Positions 37,539-45,937 of a stretch of 64,000 nt of DNA are shown here, one piece after another. How positions within the stretch are numbered: the stretch's first letter is position 1; the number at the start of each line of letters is the position of its first letter. The stretch is from Bradyrhizobium oligotrophicum S58 (GTDB taxonomy: Bacteria > Pseudomonadota > Alphaproteobacteria > Rhizobiales > Xanthobacteraceae). A model generated the notes under the pieces. The model searched no databases. It worked only from the letters and a program-made list of their open reading frames with translations, and was not told the DNA's origin. The DNA is taken from positions 7,668,001 to 7,732,000 of the forward strand of contig NC_020453.1 of assembly GCF_000344805.1 (NCBI RefSeq). Direction: 5' to 3'. The position numbers and the translations under genes are program-made.

Positions 37539-39107
37539 ATGCACACCGACATGCTCCATGACTTTGCGTTCTCGGCGCTCGCCGAACGGTCGGACAGCCA
37601 GCCGGCGGCGTGGCGCCGTCCATTCCTGCGCTGGTTGGACGGCATCGAGGCCGGCTGGGCCATACCATTGCTGCTGGCGTGCTTCGTGATCGTCTGGACG
37701 ATCTATCTGTCGATCGCCTATGCCGGCGCCGGCCTGCATCCCGACGTTCTGGAGACGTGGACATTCGGACGACAGTTCGGCTGGGGCTACAACAAGCATC
37801 CGCCACTGATGGGCTGGGTCGCCGGTGGCTGGACCGCCGTATTCCCCTTGTCCGACTGGTCATTTCACCTGATGGCGATGACCAACGCGGCGCTGGCGCT
37901 GTGGTTCGTCGACCTCGTTTCGCGCCGCTTCGTGACCGGGGACAAGCGGGTGATCGTGCTGCTGCTGCTGATGTTGACGCCCGCCTATCAGTTTCACGCG
38001 CAGCGCTTCAACGCGAACTCGGTGCAGCTGGCGACATGGCCGCTGGCCACCTACTGCTTCCTGCGCGCGTTCGAAACGCGAGCGATGCTCTGGTCGATCG
38101 CAGCAGGCCTCACGACCGCGCTCGCTGTGCTGGGCAAGTACTATTCGATCTTTCTGGTGATGAGCTTCGCATTCGCGGCAATGGCGCATCCGCAGCGCCG
38201 TGCCTACTTCACGTCGGCTTCGCCATGGATCTCGACGGCGGCCGGGCTAGCCGCGCTGTCGATGCATCTCGACTGGCTCGTCGCCACCGATGCAGCGCCC
38301 ATCCAGCACGCGCTGATGCACGCCAAATCCAACCTGTGCACGTCCCTGCGGGATTCCGTGTTCTTCCTGCTGGGGCTCGTCGCCGCGATGGCGGTGGCGG
38401 CCGTGACCTGGATCATCGTTGCCGGGGCCAGGATCAGGCAATTCCCCGCAGAGATGGCTGCGCTGAACGATGGCCTCCGGCTGCTGGCGTACGTCGCCGT
38501 CGGTTCGGTCGGACTGCCCGTCGTCAACGCGCTGATCATGGGAACCGACCTGCCATCCTTGTGGGCGCTTCAAGGACTGTTCTTGTTCGTGGTCGTCGTC
38601 GTATGCGGCGCGAGCTATCGGATCGAACGATTCTACACCGTCAACCTGGCGATGCTGACGGCCGGAGTCGCCATCGCAGCCGCGATCATCGCCGCTCCAC
38701 TGCACGCTCTCTATCGCAACAATCACGGCTATGAAGAAGGCCGCACCTTCTATCAGCAGACGGCGCAGGAAGCGACGCGGCAATGGCGGGAGTTGACCGG
38801 CAGGCCCCTCGCGCATGTCGGCGGCACCGAAAGCCTTGCGCTTGCGACCACCTTCTATAGCGACGATCACCCTTCCTACGGCCTCCCCACCACAGCTCGT
38901 CAACCGATTTCGGACAGCCCGGCCGAGGCGAATGACGACCGCGGCTGGGTCTCGCTGTGCTTCCGGGACCAGACGGATTGCATCGCAGCCGCGGAATCGG
39001 CCGCTCGCCCAGGGGACTACGTCAAACGCGAGTTCGTGGTGCAGGCCCGACTGTTCGGATGGACCGGATGCACGCGGACGGTGGTCGCATTCCTGGTGAC
39101 ACGCTAA
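37539..39107 (+). CDS. GT39/ArnT-like membrane glycosyltransferase
   Basis: 522 residues with about 10-12 membrane helices. The N-terminal catalytic loop has the acidic motif HPDVLETW and GWGYNKHPPLMGW; the KHPPL motif is typical of the dolichyl-phosphate-mannose/ArnT (PMT_2) group. Only the last 130 residues are soluble (about 390-522). ATG 37539 is used, and ATG 37551 is an alternative. It probably moves a sugar from a polyprenyl-phosphate carrier on the periplasmic side. The divergent two-component system could control it. Acceptor unknown. Confidence 0.85.
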   Translation: MHTDMLHDFAFSALAERSDSQPAAWRRPFLRWLDGIEAGWAIPLLLACFVIVWTIYLSIAYAGAGLHPDVLETWTFGRQFGWGYNKHPPLMGWVAGGWTAVFPLSDWSFHLMAMTNAALALWFVDLVSRRFVTGDKRVIVLLLLMLTPAYQFHAQRFNANSVQLATWPLATYCFLRAFETRAMLWSIAAGLTTALAVLGKYYSIFLVMSFAFAAMAHPQRRAYFTSASPWISTAAGLAALSMHLDWLVATDAAPIQHALMHAKSNLCTSLRDSVFFLLGLVAAMAVAAVTWIIVAGARIRQFPAEMAALNDGLRLLAYVAVGSVGLPVVNALIMGTDLPSLWALQGLFLFVVVVVCGASYRIERFYTVNLAMLTAGVAIAAAIIAAPLHALYRNNHGYEEGRTFYQQTAQEATRQWRELTGRPLAHVGGTESLALATTFYSDDHPSYGLPTTARQPISDSPAEANDDRGWVSLCFRDQTDCIAAAESAARPGDYVKREFVVQARLFGWTGCTRTVVAFLVTR

Positions 39108-39187
39108 GGCGGCGCGCAGCCCGACCGCACCAACCATCGTTCGACGGCTTCGAGTCAGCCGGCAGTCGAACCGCCGACGGCGCTCCG

Positions 39188-39808
39188 CTACTGACCCTGC
39201 CGCTGCGCGTCCGTGTTTCCGCGCCAGCGGGACCAGATGCGTGCCTGCGCAATCTTCGAGGCATCGATGGTTTTGCCGTTGCCGACGTCTTGCGATCGGA
39301 TAACGCCGGCGATGGCCACCTCGACGACGGCGCCGCCGATCTGCGCCGCGCGCCGTCCCTCGATCGCAAGACGACCGTCCGGCAACACCTGCGTGATCAC
39401 GGCGGCCACGCTCATGCGCCTCGGGTCTCGGCGCGACGCCGTCAATTGGCCTGCGGCGCTGCCCGGCCCCGCGCTTCTCGGCTCTCCGGCTCCAACCGTC
39501 TGCTGTTTGGGCGCGCTGGAGACAATCATGCGCTCGTCGACATTGACGTCAACCGTCAGGATGTCGCCAATCTGCGCTGAGCGCCGCGTCCTGGAAACGA
39601 CGCGGGATTCGCTTCGCTGCTGCGATGGAGGATGCGCCGGAACCGGCGCGATCAGTGAGGCCGCCGGAGCCGGCTCCGTGTCCGGACGAGGCGCAGCCTC
39701 ACTGGACGGCGGCACTTCCGAAGACGATGGACCGTCGAGTTGAGCGCAGCCGCCTGCCAATCCGAAGGCACCGACGGCCATGAGCGTGCGTGCGACGCTG
39801 CGAACCAT
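39188..39808 (-). CDS. FlgH-like lipoprotein (orphan flagellar L-ring-type)
   Basis: 206 residues from ATG 39808. The lipobox LAGGC (Cys about 21) is at the end of a short signal. A Pro/Ser-rich linker is followed by the FlgH-type domain: AQIGDILTVDVNVDERM and LPDGRLAIEGRRAAQIGGAV, then VIRSQDVGNGKTIDASKIAQARI. These match the FlgH pattern, but the conserved C-terminal end is truncated or altered. No other flagellar gene is near, so it may be a paralogue of another outer-membrane ring. Confidence 0.72.
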   Translation of the reverse strand: MVRSVARTLMAVGAFGLAGGCAQLDGPSSSEVPPSSEAAPRPDTEPAPAASLIAPVPAHPPSQQRSESRVVSRTRRSAQIGDILTVDVNVDERMIVSSAPKQQTVGAGEPRSAGPGSAAGQLTASRRDPRRMSVAAVITQVLPDGRLAIEGRRAAQIGGAVVEVAIAGVIRSQDVGNGKTIDASKIAQARIWSRWRGNTDAQRQGQ

Positions 39809-40168
39809 CACGCGCGGCCTCGCGCAGAGATGGACCGATCGATCAGGAGAGAGCGAGCACCACCCGCTTCACCGCTCATGACTGCCCGCAACTGGTAGCA
39901 CAGGACTGCTCGCGCAGGACGGAAGGCGTTCGATCGCGAGCGAGCGATGCGTACAGCTTTGCGCTCATTTGGCTAATCAGCACGTCATGGGACTTTCAAG
40001 AAGCGCTTCAAATTGCTCGATCATGGGCATCCGGCATAGTGGATGCGGACATGTCGAGGCGACGCAGGACGCATCGGTCACGTCGCCGCATCCGGGCGCC
40101 GCACGCTCTGGATCGAAGGCAAGGCCCCGCATTGGCGGGACCTTGCGCATTGCGGATACGTGAAGGCT

Positions 40169-40507
40169 TCAGTCGCCGTCCCAAGCTCCGTCCGAATAGC
40201 CGTCTCTGTAGCCGGACAGATAGCCACTGCCATAGCCATCACCATGGCTGCCGCCATATCCGGCGTCATACTCGTAGACACGGTAACGACGATAGACGAC
40301 CGGAGGCGGCGAATAGTCCTCGTAGCTGTAGACATAGCTGGGAGCGGAACGGGCGGTCGCCGCAGACCCGAGAAGGGCTCCGATCGCCAGACCTCCCACC
40401 ACGCCGGCTGCCACCGCCGCTCCGCGGTTGCCGCCGGCGCTGGCCGGCGTCGTGATCGTGGCTGCCATGGTCGATGCCACGATCAGAAGCGCGCAAATCC
40501 GTTTCAT
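40169..40507 (-). CDS. small exported Gly/Tyr-rich protein
   Basis: 112 residues with a signal peptide MKRICALLIVASTMAATITT cleaved after ASA, a glycine-zipper-like segment (AAVAAGVVGGLAIGALLGSA, about 30-49) and a Tyr/Gly-rich tail. AAGGAGAACAG precedes the start. Short exported glycine-zipper proteins of this shape are common in Bradyrhizobiaceae and are thought to sit in the outer membrane or periplasm. Function unknown. Confidence 0.75.
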   Translation of the reverse strand: MKRICALLIVASTMAATITTPASAGGNRGAAVAAGVVGGLAIGALLGSAATARSAPSYVYSYEDYSPPPVVYRRYRVYEYDAGYGGSHGDGYGSGYLSGYRDGYSDGAWDGD

Positions 40508-41298
40508 TCTGTTCTCCTTGCATTCGGCTCAGCCGTCGCGGCAGGAGAGTCGCGGTTGCGGCTTACGGCATCATTACAGATCGCGGCACCACGACCTCGT
40601 CATCAGAACGCCTCTGAACCCAGTTCGGTCCGCCGGCTGCCGTGCGTATGTCCGAACAACGCGATGAACGTGCGACCGCAGACGTCGTTACGGAGAAGAG
40701 ACACCAGGTACAAAGAGGAATTTGAGATAGAGCGAGGCGAAGCATTGCAGGCCGTTCGGGGGCGTGGGGCTGGGTCACAACCCGAACGGCCTGCTCACTG
40801 GACTCCGACGACGTTCGAAGCCATGCGGTGCCAGCTTTTCTTGGAGAGGTGCCGCAGGTGGGACGGAGCCAACCTGATCAGGTCGAGCTTTCAGTTCTGC
40901 GACACCTCTCCAATGTCATTCCGGTCAAGCGCCACATCGTGGGGTGGAGAGTCATCGCTGCCGACACGCGCGGTCGATTGCGAAACTGATGTGACGTCGA
41001 CCGCAAGGACAGTTCGAAAACTAGGTTCTCGCCCTTACCGCAGGATTACATCGCGCGTTCGATCGGGCACTCTCCGGGCCCGGACTACACCAGTGCAACC
41101 GACAGGAGCGAGGATCCGTCTACATCTGGCCCGGATCTCGCTCGCGCCGCATGTACCCGGGCATCTCTCCCATGGCTGATCGGGAAAAATCCAATGCGGG
41201 TGGTGTGTATGAACCCGGCTCTCGTGACGGATCACCCTGCCATCTCGAGGCTGCATCGGGACATCGCGCAGCGGGCGACCGATACATGCACGGACGAA

Positions 41299-41397
41299 GC
41301 ACAACCAGTGTTGTTACGTGGCAACATCCGCAACATGTTTCGATGCCGCGCGACTTTTCTGAAAGCGCGTACTCCGGTCCAGATGTTACGGTTTCCG
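41299..41397 (+). other. 99-nt repeated element, copy B
   Basis: Gapless counterpart of 31840-31938. AACATC (41323-41328) and GATGTT (41382-41387) are again complementary, with the same spacing. An internal segment can form CGCG(A)CTTT/AAAGCGCG. The element is followed by the hairpin at 41395-41421 at the same relative position as in copy A. The nearest downstream gene is the M48-like protease, 208 bases away. Confidence 0.6.
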
Positions 41398-41421
41398 ATG
41401 AGAACACCGACGTCTCATCGG
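41395..41421 (+). other. hairpin following element copy B
   Basis: Perfect 9-bp stem CCGATGAGA/TCTCATCGG with a 9-nt loop. Copy A has a hairpin of different sequence at the equivalent place (31932-31947), so the pairing but not the bases is kept. Confidence 0.65.
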
Positions 41422-41604
41422 AACGTGGTCCTCCGGAACAACAAATGTCGTACCCTTCGTGACCGGTTGCGCGGCCTGCCGACGACGATCGGTCAGCCGC
41501 GATTGACCCAGCTGATCAATGCTGAACAGAACTTCCAAATGTCTTGGATCGACAGGGATTGATCAGTTGATCGTCCTCGACGAGCCGTTGTTCGCGGAAC
41601 CAAA

Positions 41605-42684
41605 ATGAAACGGTTCGCCCTGGCCTGTATCCTGCAGCTCGGCCGCTACGCGGTTCTGCCGATCGTCGCGCTTGCCTGGGGGTTGTTCGTCCTCTGGCTC
41701 ATGCTACTGGACGACTACACGAGGGCAGCACTCGTCACGGCTCCCCTCATGTTCTGCCTGGTGACGGCGGCAGTTGCGCTGGCACTTGGGATCCTGTTGC
41801 TGCCGACGCGAGCAGATCGGAGCAATGCCCTCGACGAGACCATGGCCCCCCATCTCTGGCGGATCTGGCGGGAGCTCGACCCCGCCTTTGCCAAGCGCAA
41901 TCGCACGCCGCGGACCGATGCCGCGCTCAATGCCTCGATCGGCGAAACGCGCGCTTATGCCGGTATATTCGGGCAGCACGTCACCATGACCGTCGGACTG
42001 CCGTTGCTGATGATTTTCGACGAGCGCGCCGTCCGCGCGGTCATCGCGCATGAGGTCGCGCATGCCGAACTGCAGCACATCTCGGGCGGCGCCAACCTGC
42101 TGGACTTCCTGCGCGCGTGCGAGAATGTTCTCCACTACGCAAACCCCGACCGCACCGTCACCGGACGCCTCGCCGAACCGTTGCTGCGTTCGCTGCTGAT
42201 CTGGCTGAACAGCGAATACAGCACGCTGTCGCGGCGGGACGAGCTGGCCGCCGACAGTCGTGCCGCACAGTGGATCGGACAGGCTGAGATGGCGCGCGCC
42301 CTGACTCTGTTGGCCGGCTGCACGGTGCGTCTGCGCGAGCTGGTGTTTGCTCCCTTGGAAAGCGACATGCTCGGAGCGATCCGCGTACCGGCCACGCCGC
42401 TGCAGCGGATGTCGGCACAGCGCGCCGAGATCCGCGCCGATGACGCGCTTGCCGCCGCGGCGGCCACGGCAATGACGGAGGAAAAAGACGACCCGGATTC
42501 GACGCACCCGCCGTTCAGCAAGCGGCTTGCCAATCTCGGCTACACCGCAATTCCCGCGATCGATCCGGTCGAGACGCCGGCCATCGAGCGGCTGCTGGTG
42601 CCGGAGGCCGCGCGCGAGCTATCAGCGCGGCTCGACGCCGAATGGCGCAAAATGGCACAGACCTGGGTGCAGGTGGGGATGTGA
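41605..42684 (+). CDS. M48-family-like membrane metalloprotease
   Basis: 359 residues. Two N-terminal membrane helices (about 13-35 and 42-67) precede the zinc site VIAHEVAHAELQH (His149, Glu150, His153), with a likely third ligand in RRDELAADSRAAQW (Glu of DELAAD, about 214). This layout is that of HtpX/Ste24-type M48 proteases. The C-terminal part (about 290-359) has STHPPFSKRLANLG, the familiar HPP...R motif of M48. The start ATG 41605 follows 208 bases after the repeated element. Substrate unknown. Confidence 0.85.
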   Translation: MKRFALACILQLGRYAVLPIVALAWGLFVLWLMLLDDYTRAALVTAPLMFCLVTAAVALALGILLLPTRADRSNALDETMAPHLWRIWRELDPAFAKRNRTPRTDAALNASIGETRAYAGIFGQHVTMTVGLPLLMIFDERAVRAVIAHEVAHAELQHISGGANLLDFLRACENVLHYANPDRTVTGRLAEPLLRSLLIWLNSEYSTLSRRDELAADSRAAQWIGQAEMARALTLLAGCTVRLRELVFAPLESDMLGAIRVPATPLQRMSAQRAEIRADDALAAAAATAMTEEKDDPDSTHPPFSKRLANLGYTAIPAIDPVETPAIERLLVPEAARELSARLDAEWRKMAQTWVQVGM

Positions 42685-42747
42685 TCGCAGCCTGCCGCGC
42701 TCCCGCGCACCACTGGAACGCATCTCGTTCTGTGCTATAATTGCCTC

Positions 42748-43326
42748 GTGCACGATCCCCGGGAGTCTTCGGTGCAGCGCGCGCAGGTCAAGGTCGACGT
42801 CCAGGCCCACGAGCCGGACTGGACGCCTGCGCGGCAGGAGCTGTGGCAGCGCATCGTCGCGCATGACTTCGAGCCCGATACGCCGCTCAACTTCACGCAA
42901 CGCCTCGCCCGCGACCATGGCTGGAGCCTCGACGAGGCCCGCGTTGCCATCGAGGCCTATCGCCGCTTCTGCTTCCTCGCGATGGTCTCGCCAACGCCGG
43001 TCACCCCGAGCGAGGCCGTCGACGAGGTCTGGCACCAGCATCTGATCTATTCGCGCGACTATTGGACCGTCTGGTGCGGCGAGCGGCTGCAGGCGCCGCT
43101 GCATCATGATCCCACTCCGGGCGGCGCTGAGGCGCAGATGACCTATCGCCGGCAATATGCCGAGACCCTGGCGCTGCACGAACGCTTCTTCGGACCACCC
43201 AGCCCCGATCTGTGGCCTGCAACACATCTGCGCTTCGCCGGCCCGCGTTATCACGTCACGGACCGCAATATCTGGCTCATCCTGCCGCGGCCTCGCGCTT
43301 GGCTGCGGCGACTGTTTGGGAGATGA
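42748..43326 (+). CDS. glycine-rich domain-containing (GRDP/DUF1399-like) protein
   Basis: 192 residues from GTG 42748 (a later in-frame GTG at 42772 is possible). The recognisable segment is AVDEVWHQHLIYSRDYWTVW (about 89-108), followed by MTYRRQYAETLALHERFFG and a basic C-terminus. It lies immediately upstream of a TIGR04222-type membrane protein (4-base gap), a pairing I associate with uncharacterised bacterial modules. A zinc or other ligand site in WHQHL is possible. Function unknown. Confidence 0.72.
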   Translation: MHDPRESSVQRAQVKVDVQAHEPDWTPARQELWQRIVAHDFEPDTPLNFTQRLARDHGWSLDEARVAIEAYRRFCFLAMVSPTPVTPSEAVDEVWHQHLIYSRDYWTVWCGERLQAPLHHDPTPGGAEAQMTYRRQYAETLALHERFFGPPSPDLWPATHLRFAGPRYHVTDRNIWLILPRPRAWLRRLFGR

Positions 43327-43330
43327 ACAC

Positions 43331-44149
43331 TTGCCGCTCAATCCATTCGACTGGACGGCCGGCCCCTTTTTGCTGCTCTATGTCGCCTGTGCCGGCATTC
43401 TCTTCTGGCTTGCCTTTCAGGCGCGGCGGATGATCGGTCCCGCCGCAGCCACCATCCATCCGCTGACCGAGCTTGAGCTGGCCTATCTGTCCGGCGGCGA
43501 GCGCCGGCTCGGTGACGCGGTGCTGCTCGGCTTCGCCGCCAGCAAGGCCGCAACTTTCACGCCGCGCGATCACAGGATCACGGTCTCGGACCAGACGCCG
43601 CTGGCCGCCCTGATCGATCGGCCGCCGCCGCTCAAGCTGCATCCCGAGATGACGCGGACGGAATTCCAGACGGCACTGGCGCCGCTTGCCCTCCAGCTCC
43701 AGGATCGCCTGAGGGCCATCGGCTATTATCCGACTGATCCGCAGATGAAAGCCTTCCGCAGCGCGGTACTGCCATTCGTCGGCGCCCTGCTGCTGTTCGG
43801 CGCCATCAAGGCCGTCGTCGGCACCGAGCGGCATCACCCGGTCGGCTTCCTGCTCATCCTGCTCGCCGCGACCTGCCTGGCGGCCTATGTGCTGGCGAAG
43901 CCACCGACGCGGACGCGCGCCGGCGTCGACGCGCTCCGCAGCTACCAGGCATCCCACGCCCGCGTTGCCCGAGCGCCACGCGAGCATGAATTGCTGCTGG
44001 CGGTGGCGCTGTCGGGCGCCGTGGTGTTGTCCGGCACCGCTTATGCCTCGGTGCTGGCAACCTCCAAGGCACTGAGCAGTAGTGGGGGAGGATGCGGCGG
44101 CGGAGGCTGCGGGGGCGGTGGTGGCGGCGGATGCGGTGGCTGCAGCTGA
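43331..44149 (+). CDS. TIGR04222-like membrane protein with Gly/Cys-rich tail
   Basis: 272 residues from TTG 43331, with GGGAG upstream. Hydrophobic helices are at about 10-30, 145-165 and 170-190, with another near the end. A soluble region of about 110 residues lies between the first two. The C-terminus is striking: SSSGGGCGGGGCGGGGGGGC, then GGCS. Such Gly/Cys tails mark this family. The function is unknown; metal or redox chemistry at the Cys tail is speculation. It is coupled to the preceding GRDP-like gene. Confidence 0.75.
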   Translation: MPLNPFDWTAGPFLLLYVACAGILFWLAFQARRMIGPAAATIHPLTELELAYLSGGERRLGDAVLLGFAASKAATFTPRDHRITVSDQTPLAALIDRPPPLKLHPEMTRTEFQTALAPLALQLQDRLRAIGYYPTDPQMKAFRSAVLPFVGALLLFGAIKAVVGTERHHPVGFLLILLAATCLAAYVLAKPPTRTRAGVDALRSYQASHARVARAPREHELLLAVALSGAVVLSGTAYASVLATSKALSSSGGGCGGGGCGGGGGGGCGGCS

Positions 44150-44301
44150 CAATCACCGGTGCGCGCCGTTGCCGTCGGCATCGAAGTCTTCCCTATGAGG
44201 GCGCAAGGCCGCATCATGGCCATTGCTAAATCTCGATCTCGCCACCGACTCGTTCAGAGAATGTCTCATGCAGGCGGTCAACCAGATCACTGGAGCTCGG
44301 C

Positions 44302-44637
44302 GTGTTCTGGCGTGACGTTTTCCTCACCCTCCTGGTTGCGCTGATCGTCTTGAGCTTTCTCCGTCCACTGCGGAGCTCACGGCCCCGTGACGACTCGACG
44401 CTGATGGAGAACGGCGAGGGATATCTGCACCACCATTTGCCTGAACTGATCAGCGAGATCGAGGGCGCCGGCGACATCCGGCTTGCTGCGATCGGCATCA
44501 ACCACCGCGTCGAGCGCTACTACAAGCGAAGCATCACGATCGACTCCCCGGAGCAATTGGAAGAGGCTGTCGTTCAGATCATCGGGCAGCTATTGGCTGC
44601 ACCACACTGTTTTGATTATCAGAATAATCCAATTTAG
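44302..44637 (+). CDS. hypothetical protein with N-terminal membrane helix
   Basis: 111 residues from GTG 44302, with GGAG upstream. One membrane helix (about 5-22, VFLTLLVALIVLSFLRPL) is followed by a soluble helical part of about 85 residues (LISEIEGAGDIRLAAIGINH). No family is recognised. It follows the TIGR04222-like gene after about 150 bases on the same strand. Confidence 0.55.
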   Translation: MFWRDVFLTLLVALIVLSFLRPLRSSRPRDDSTLMENGEGYLHHHLPELISEIEGAGDIRLAAIGINHRVERYYKRSITIDSPEQLEEAVVQIIGQLLAAPHCFDYQNNPI

Positions 44638-44665
44638 GCGCGCCCGCAATCGGCCCCCGCAAATC

Positions 44666-45733
44666 TCAGCTGTTCTGCACCAGCACCTCGCGCAGCGCGT
44701 CCGTCAGGCGCGCGAGCTCGGCTTCCGAGCCGATGGTGATGCGAAGGTAGTCGGCGATGCGCTCCGCCGTGAAGTGGCGGACGAGCACCGCGCGCTCGCG
44801 CAGCGCGGCGGCCAGCGCCTGGCCAGAGCGGTCCGGATGGCGCGCAAAGACGAAATTGGCGCTGGACGGCAGCACCTCGAAGCCGAGCCCGGCCAGCGCG
44901 GCGGTGAGGTCGGCGCGGTTCTTGATGATGACCGCGCGCGCCTGCTGGAAATACGCGTCGTCCTCGAGCGAGGCGATTGCGCCGGCCTGGGCCGGGCGGC
45001 CGAGCGGATAGGAATTGAAGCTGTCCTTGACCCGGGTCAGGCCCGCGATGAGTCCGGCATCGCCGATCGCATAGCCGACGCGCAGGCCGGCGAGCGCGCG
45101 CGACTTCGACATCGTCTGCACGACCAGGAGATTGGGGTAGTCGCGGATCAGCGGGATCGCCGTCTCGGCGCCGAAATCGACATAGGCCTCGTCGACCACG
45201 ACAGCCGCGTCGCTGCGCGCCGACACCAGCCGCGCGATCTCCGCGCGCGACAGCGCGATTCCCGTCGGCGCATTCGGATTGGCCACGATCACCGGCCCGG
45301 CACGGCCGAGATAGTCGTCGACGCGCACGCGCATCCCGGCGTCGAGCGGAACCGTCGTGTAGTCGATTCCCAGGAGCCGGCAGTAGACCGGATAGAAGCT
45401 GTAGGTCACGTCGGGGAACAGCAGCGGCGACGACTGCTTCAGCAGCGCCGCGAAGGTGTGCGCGAGCACCTCGTCGGAGCCGTTGCCGACGAAAACCTGG
45501 TCGGGCGCGACCTCGTGATAGTCGGCCAGCGCCTCGCGCAGGCGCGTCGCCTGCGGGTCGGGATAAAGGCGCAGCGTGTCGGCGGCCGTCGCCCGGATGG
45601 CCTCGATGGCCTTCGGCGATGGTCCGAACGGGCTCTCATTGGTGTTGAGCTTGACGAGGCCCGGTATCTGCGGCTGTTCGCCGGGCACGTAGGGCGACAG
45701 CCCCCGGGCGAGCTCCGACCAGAAACGGCTCAA
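44666..45733 (-). CDS. hisC: histidinol-phosphate aminotransferase
   Basis: 355 residues. A TTG start at 45733 is chosen because AGGAGG lies 6 bases upstream and the product then begins [20 protein letters not shown], the normal HisC N-terminus. Fold-type I aminotransferase motifs are present: [67 protein letters not shown] (Schiff-base Lys) and [11 protein letters not shown]. It catalyses histidinol-phosphate formation, or an aromatic amino-acid transamination, since HisC paralogues also do that. No other his gene is in the window. Confidence 0.9.
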   Translation of the reverse strand: MSRFWSELARGLSPYVPGEQPQIPGLVKLNTNESPFGPSPKAIEAIRATAADTLRLYPDPQATRLREALADYHEVAPDQVFVGNGSDEVLAHTFAALLKQSSPLLFPDVTYSFYPVYCRLLGIDYTTVPLDAGMRVRVDDYLGRAGPVIVANPNAPTGIALSRAEIARLVSARSDAAVVVDEAYVDFGAETAIPLIRDYPNLLVVQTMSKSRALAGLRVGYAIGDAGLIAGLTRVKDSFNSYPLGRPAQAGAIASLEDDAYFQQARAVIIKNRADLTAALAGLGFEVLPSSANFVFARHPDRSGQALAAALRERAVLVRHFTAERIADYLRITIGSEAELARLTDALREVLVQNS

Positions 45734-45826
45734 GATCGTCCTCCTGCGGACCCGTGACGCGCCCAACGGCCGATCGACCGGAGGCGACCGAAGCGCAAAT
45801 TGAACGTGTGACGTTGCATCCGTAAA

Positions 45827-45851
45827 TGGCGCGCCCGACACGATTCGAACG
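45827..45851 (-). other. tRNA-Arg-like 3' end fragment
   Basis: The reverse strand reads CGTTCGAATCGTGTCGGGCG then CGCCA, which is very close to the T-loop and acceptor 3' end of bacterial tRNA-Arg, including an encoded CCA. The rest of a tRNA (5' acceptor strand, D arm) is not found upstream, and the T stem is broken. It could be a leftover attachment-site fragment of an integrative element. No integrase is present in the window. Confidence 0.4.
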
Positions 45852-45937
45852 ACCGCCCCTCAAATCCGCAGTTCAATACCATCTCCTCGCTCCGCTGTGC
45901 GACCGTACGTCACGGCGAAACGAAAGCCAAGCGACCC

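Larger units (their letters stand above)
40508..41604. other. 1.1-kb stretch without convincing genes
   Basis: No frame shows a signal, domain or consistent codon pattern. Its notable content is copy B of the 99-nt element (41299-41397) and the hairpin 41395-41421, listed separately. The gap lies between a small exported protein gene and the M48-like protease. Confidence 0.45.

Noticed and set aside
39812..40168. Possible small gene between the FlgH-like and the Gly/Tyr-rich protein genes
   Set aside because: Frames here have no domain, poor start signals and inconsistent composition; the 357-bp gap is treated as non-coding.
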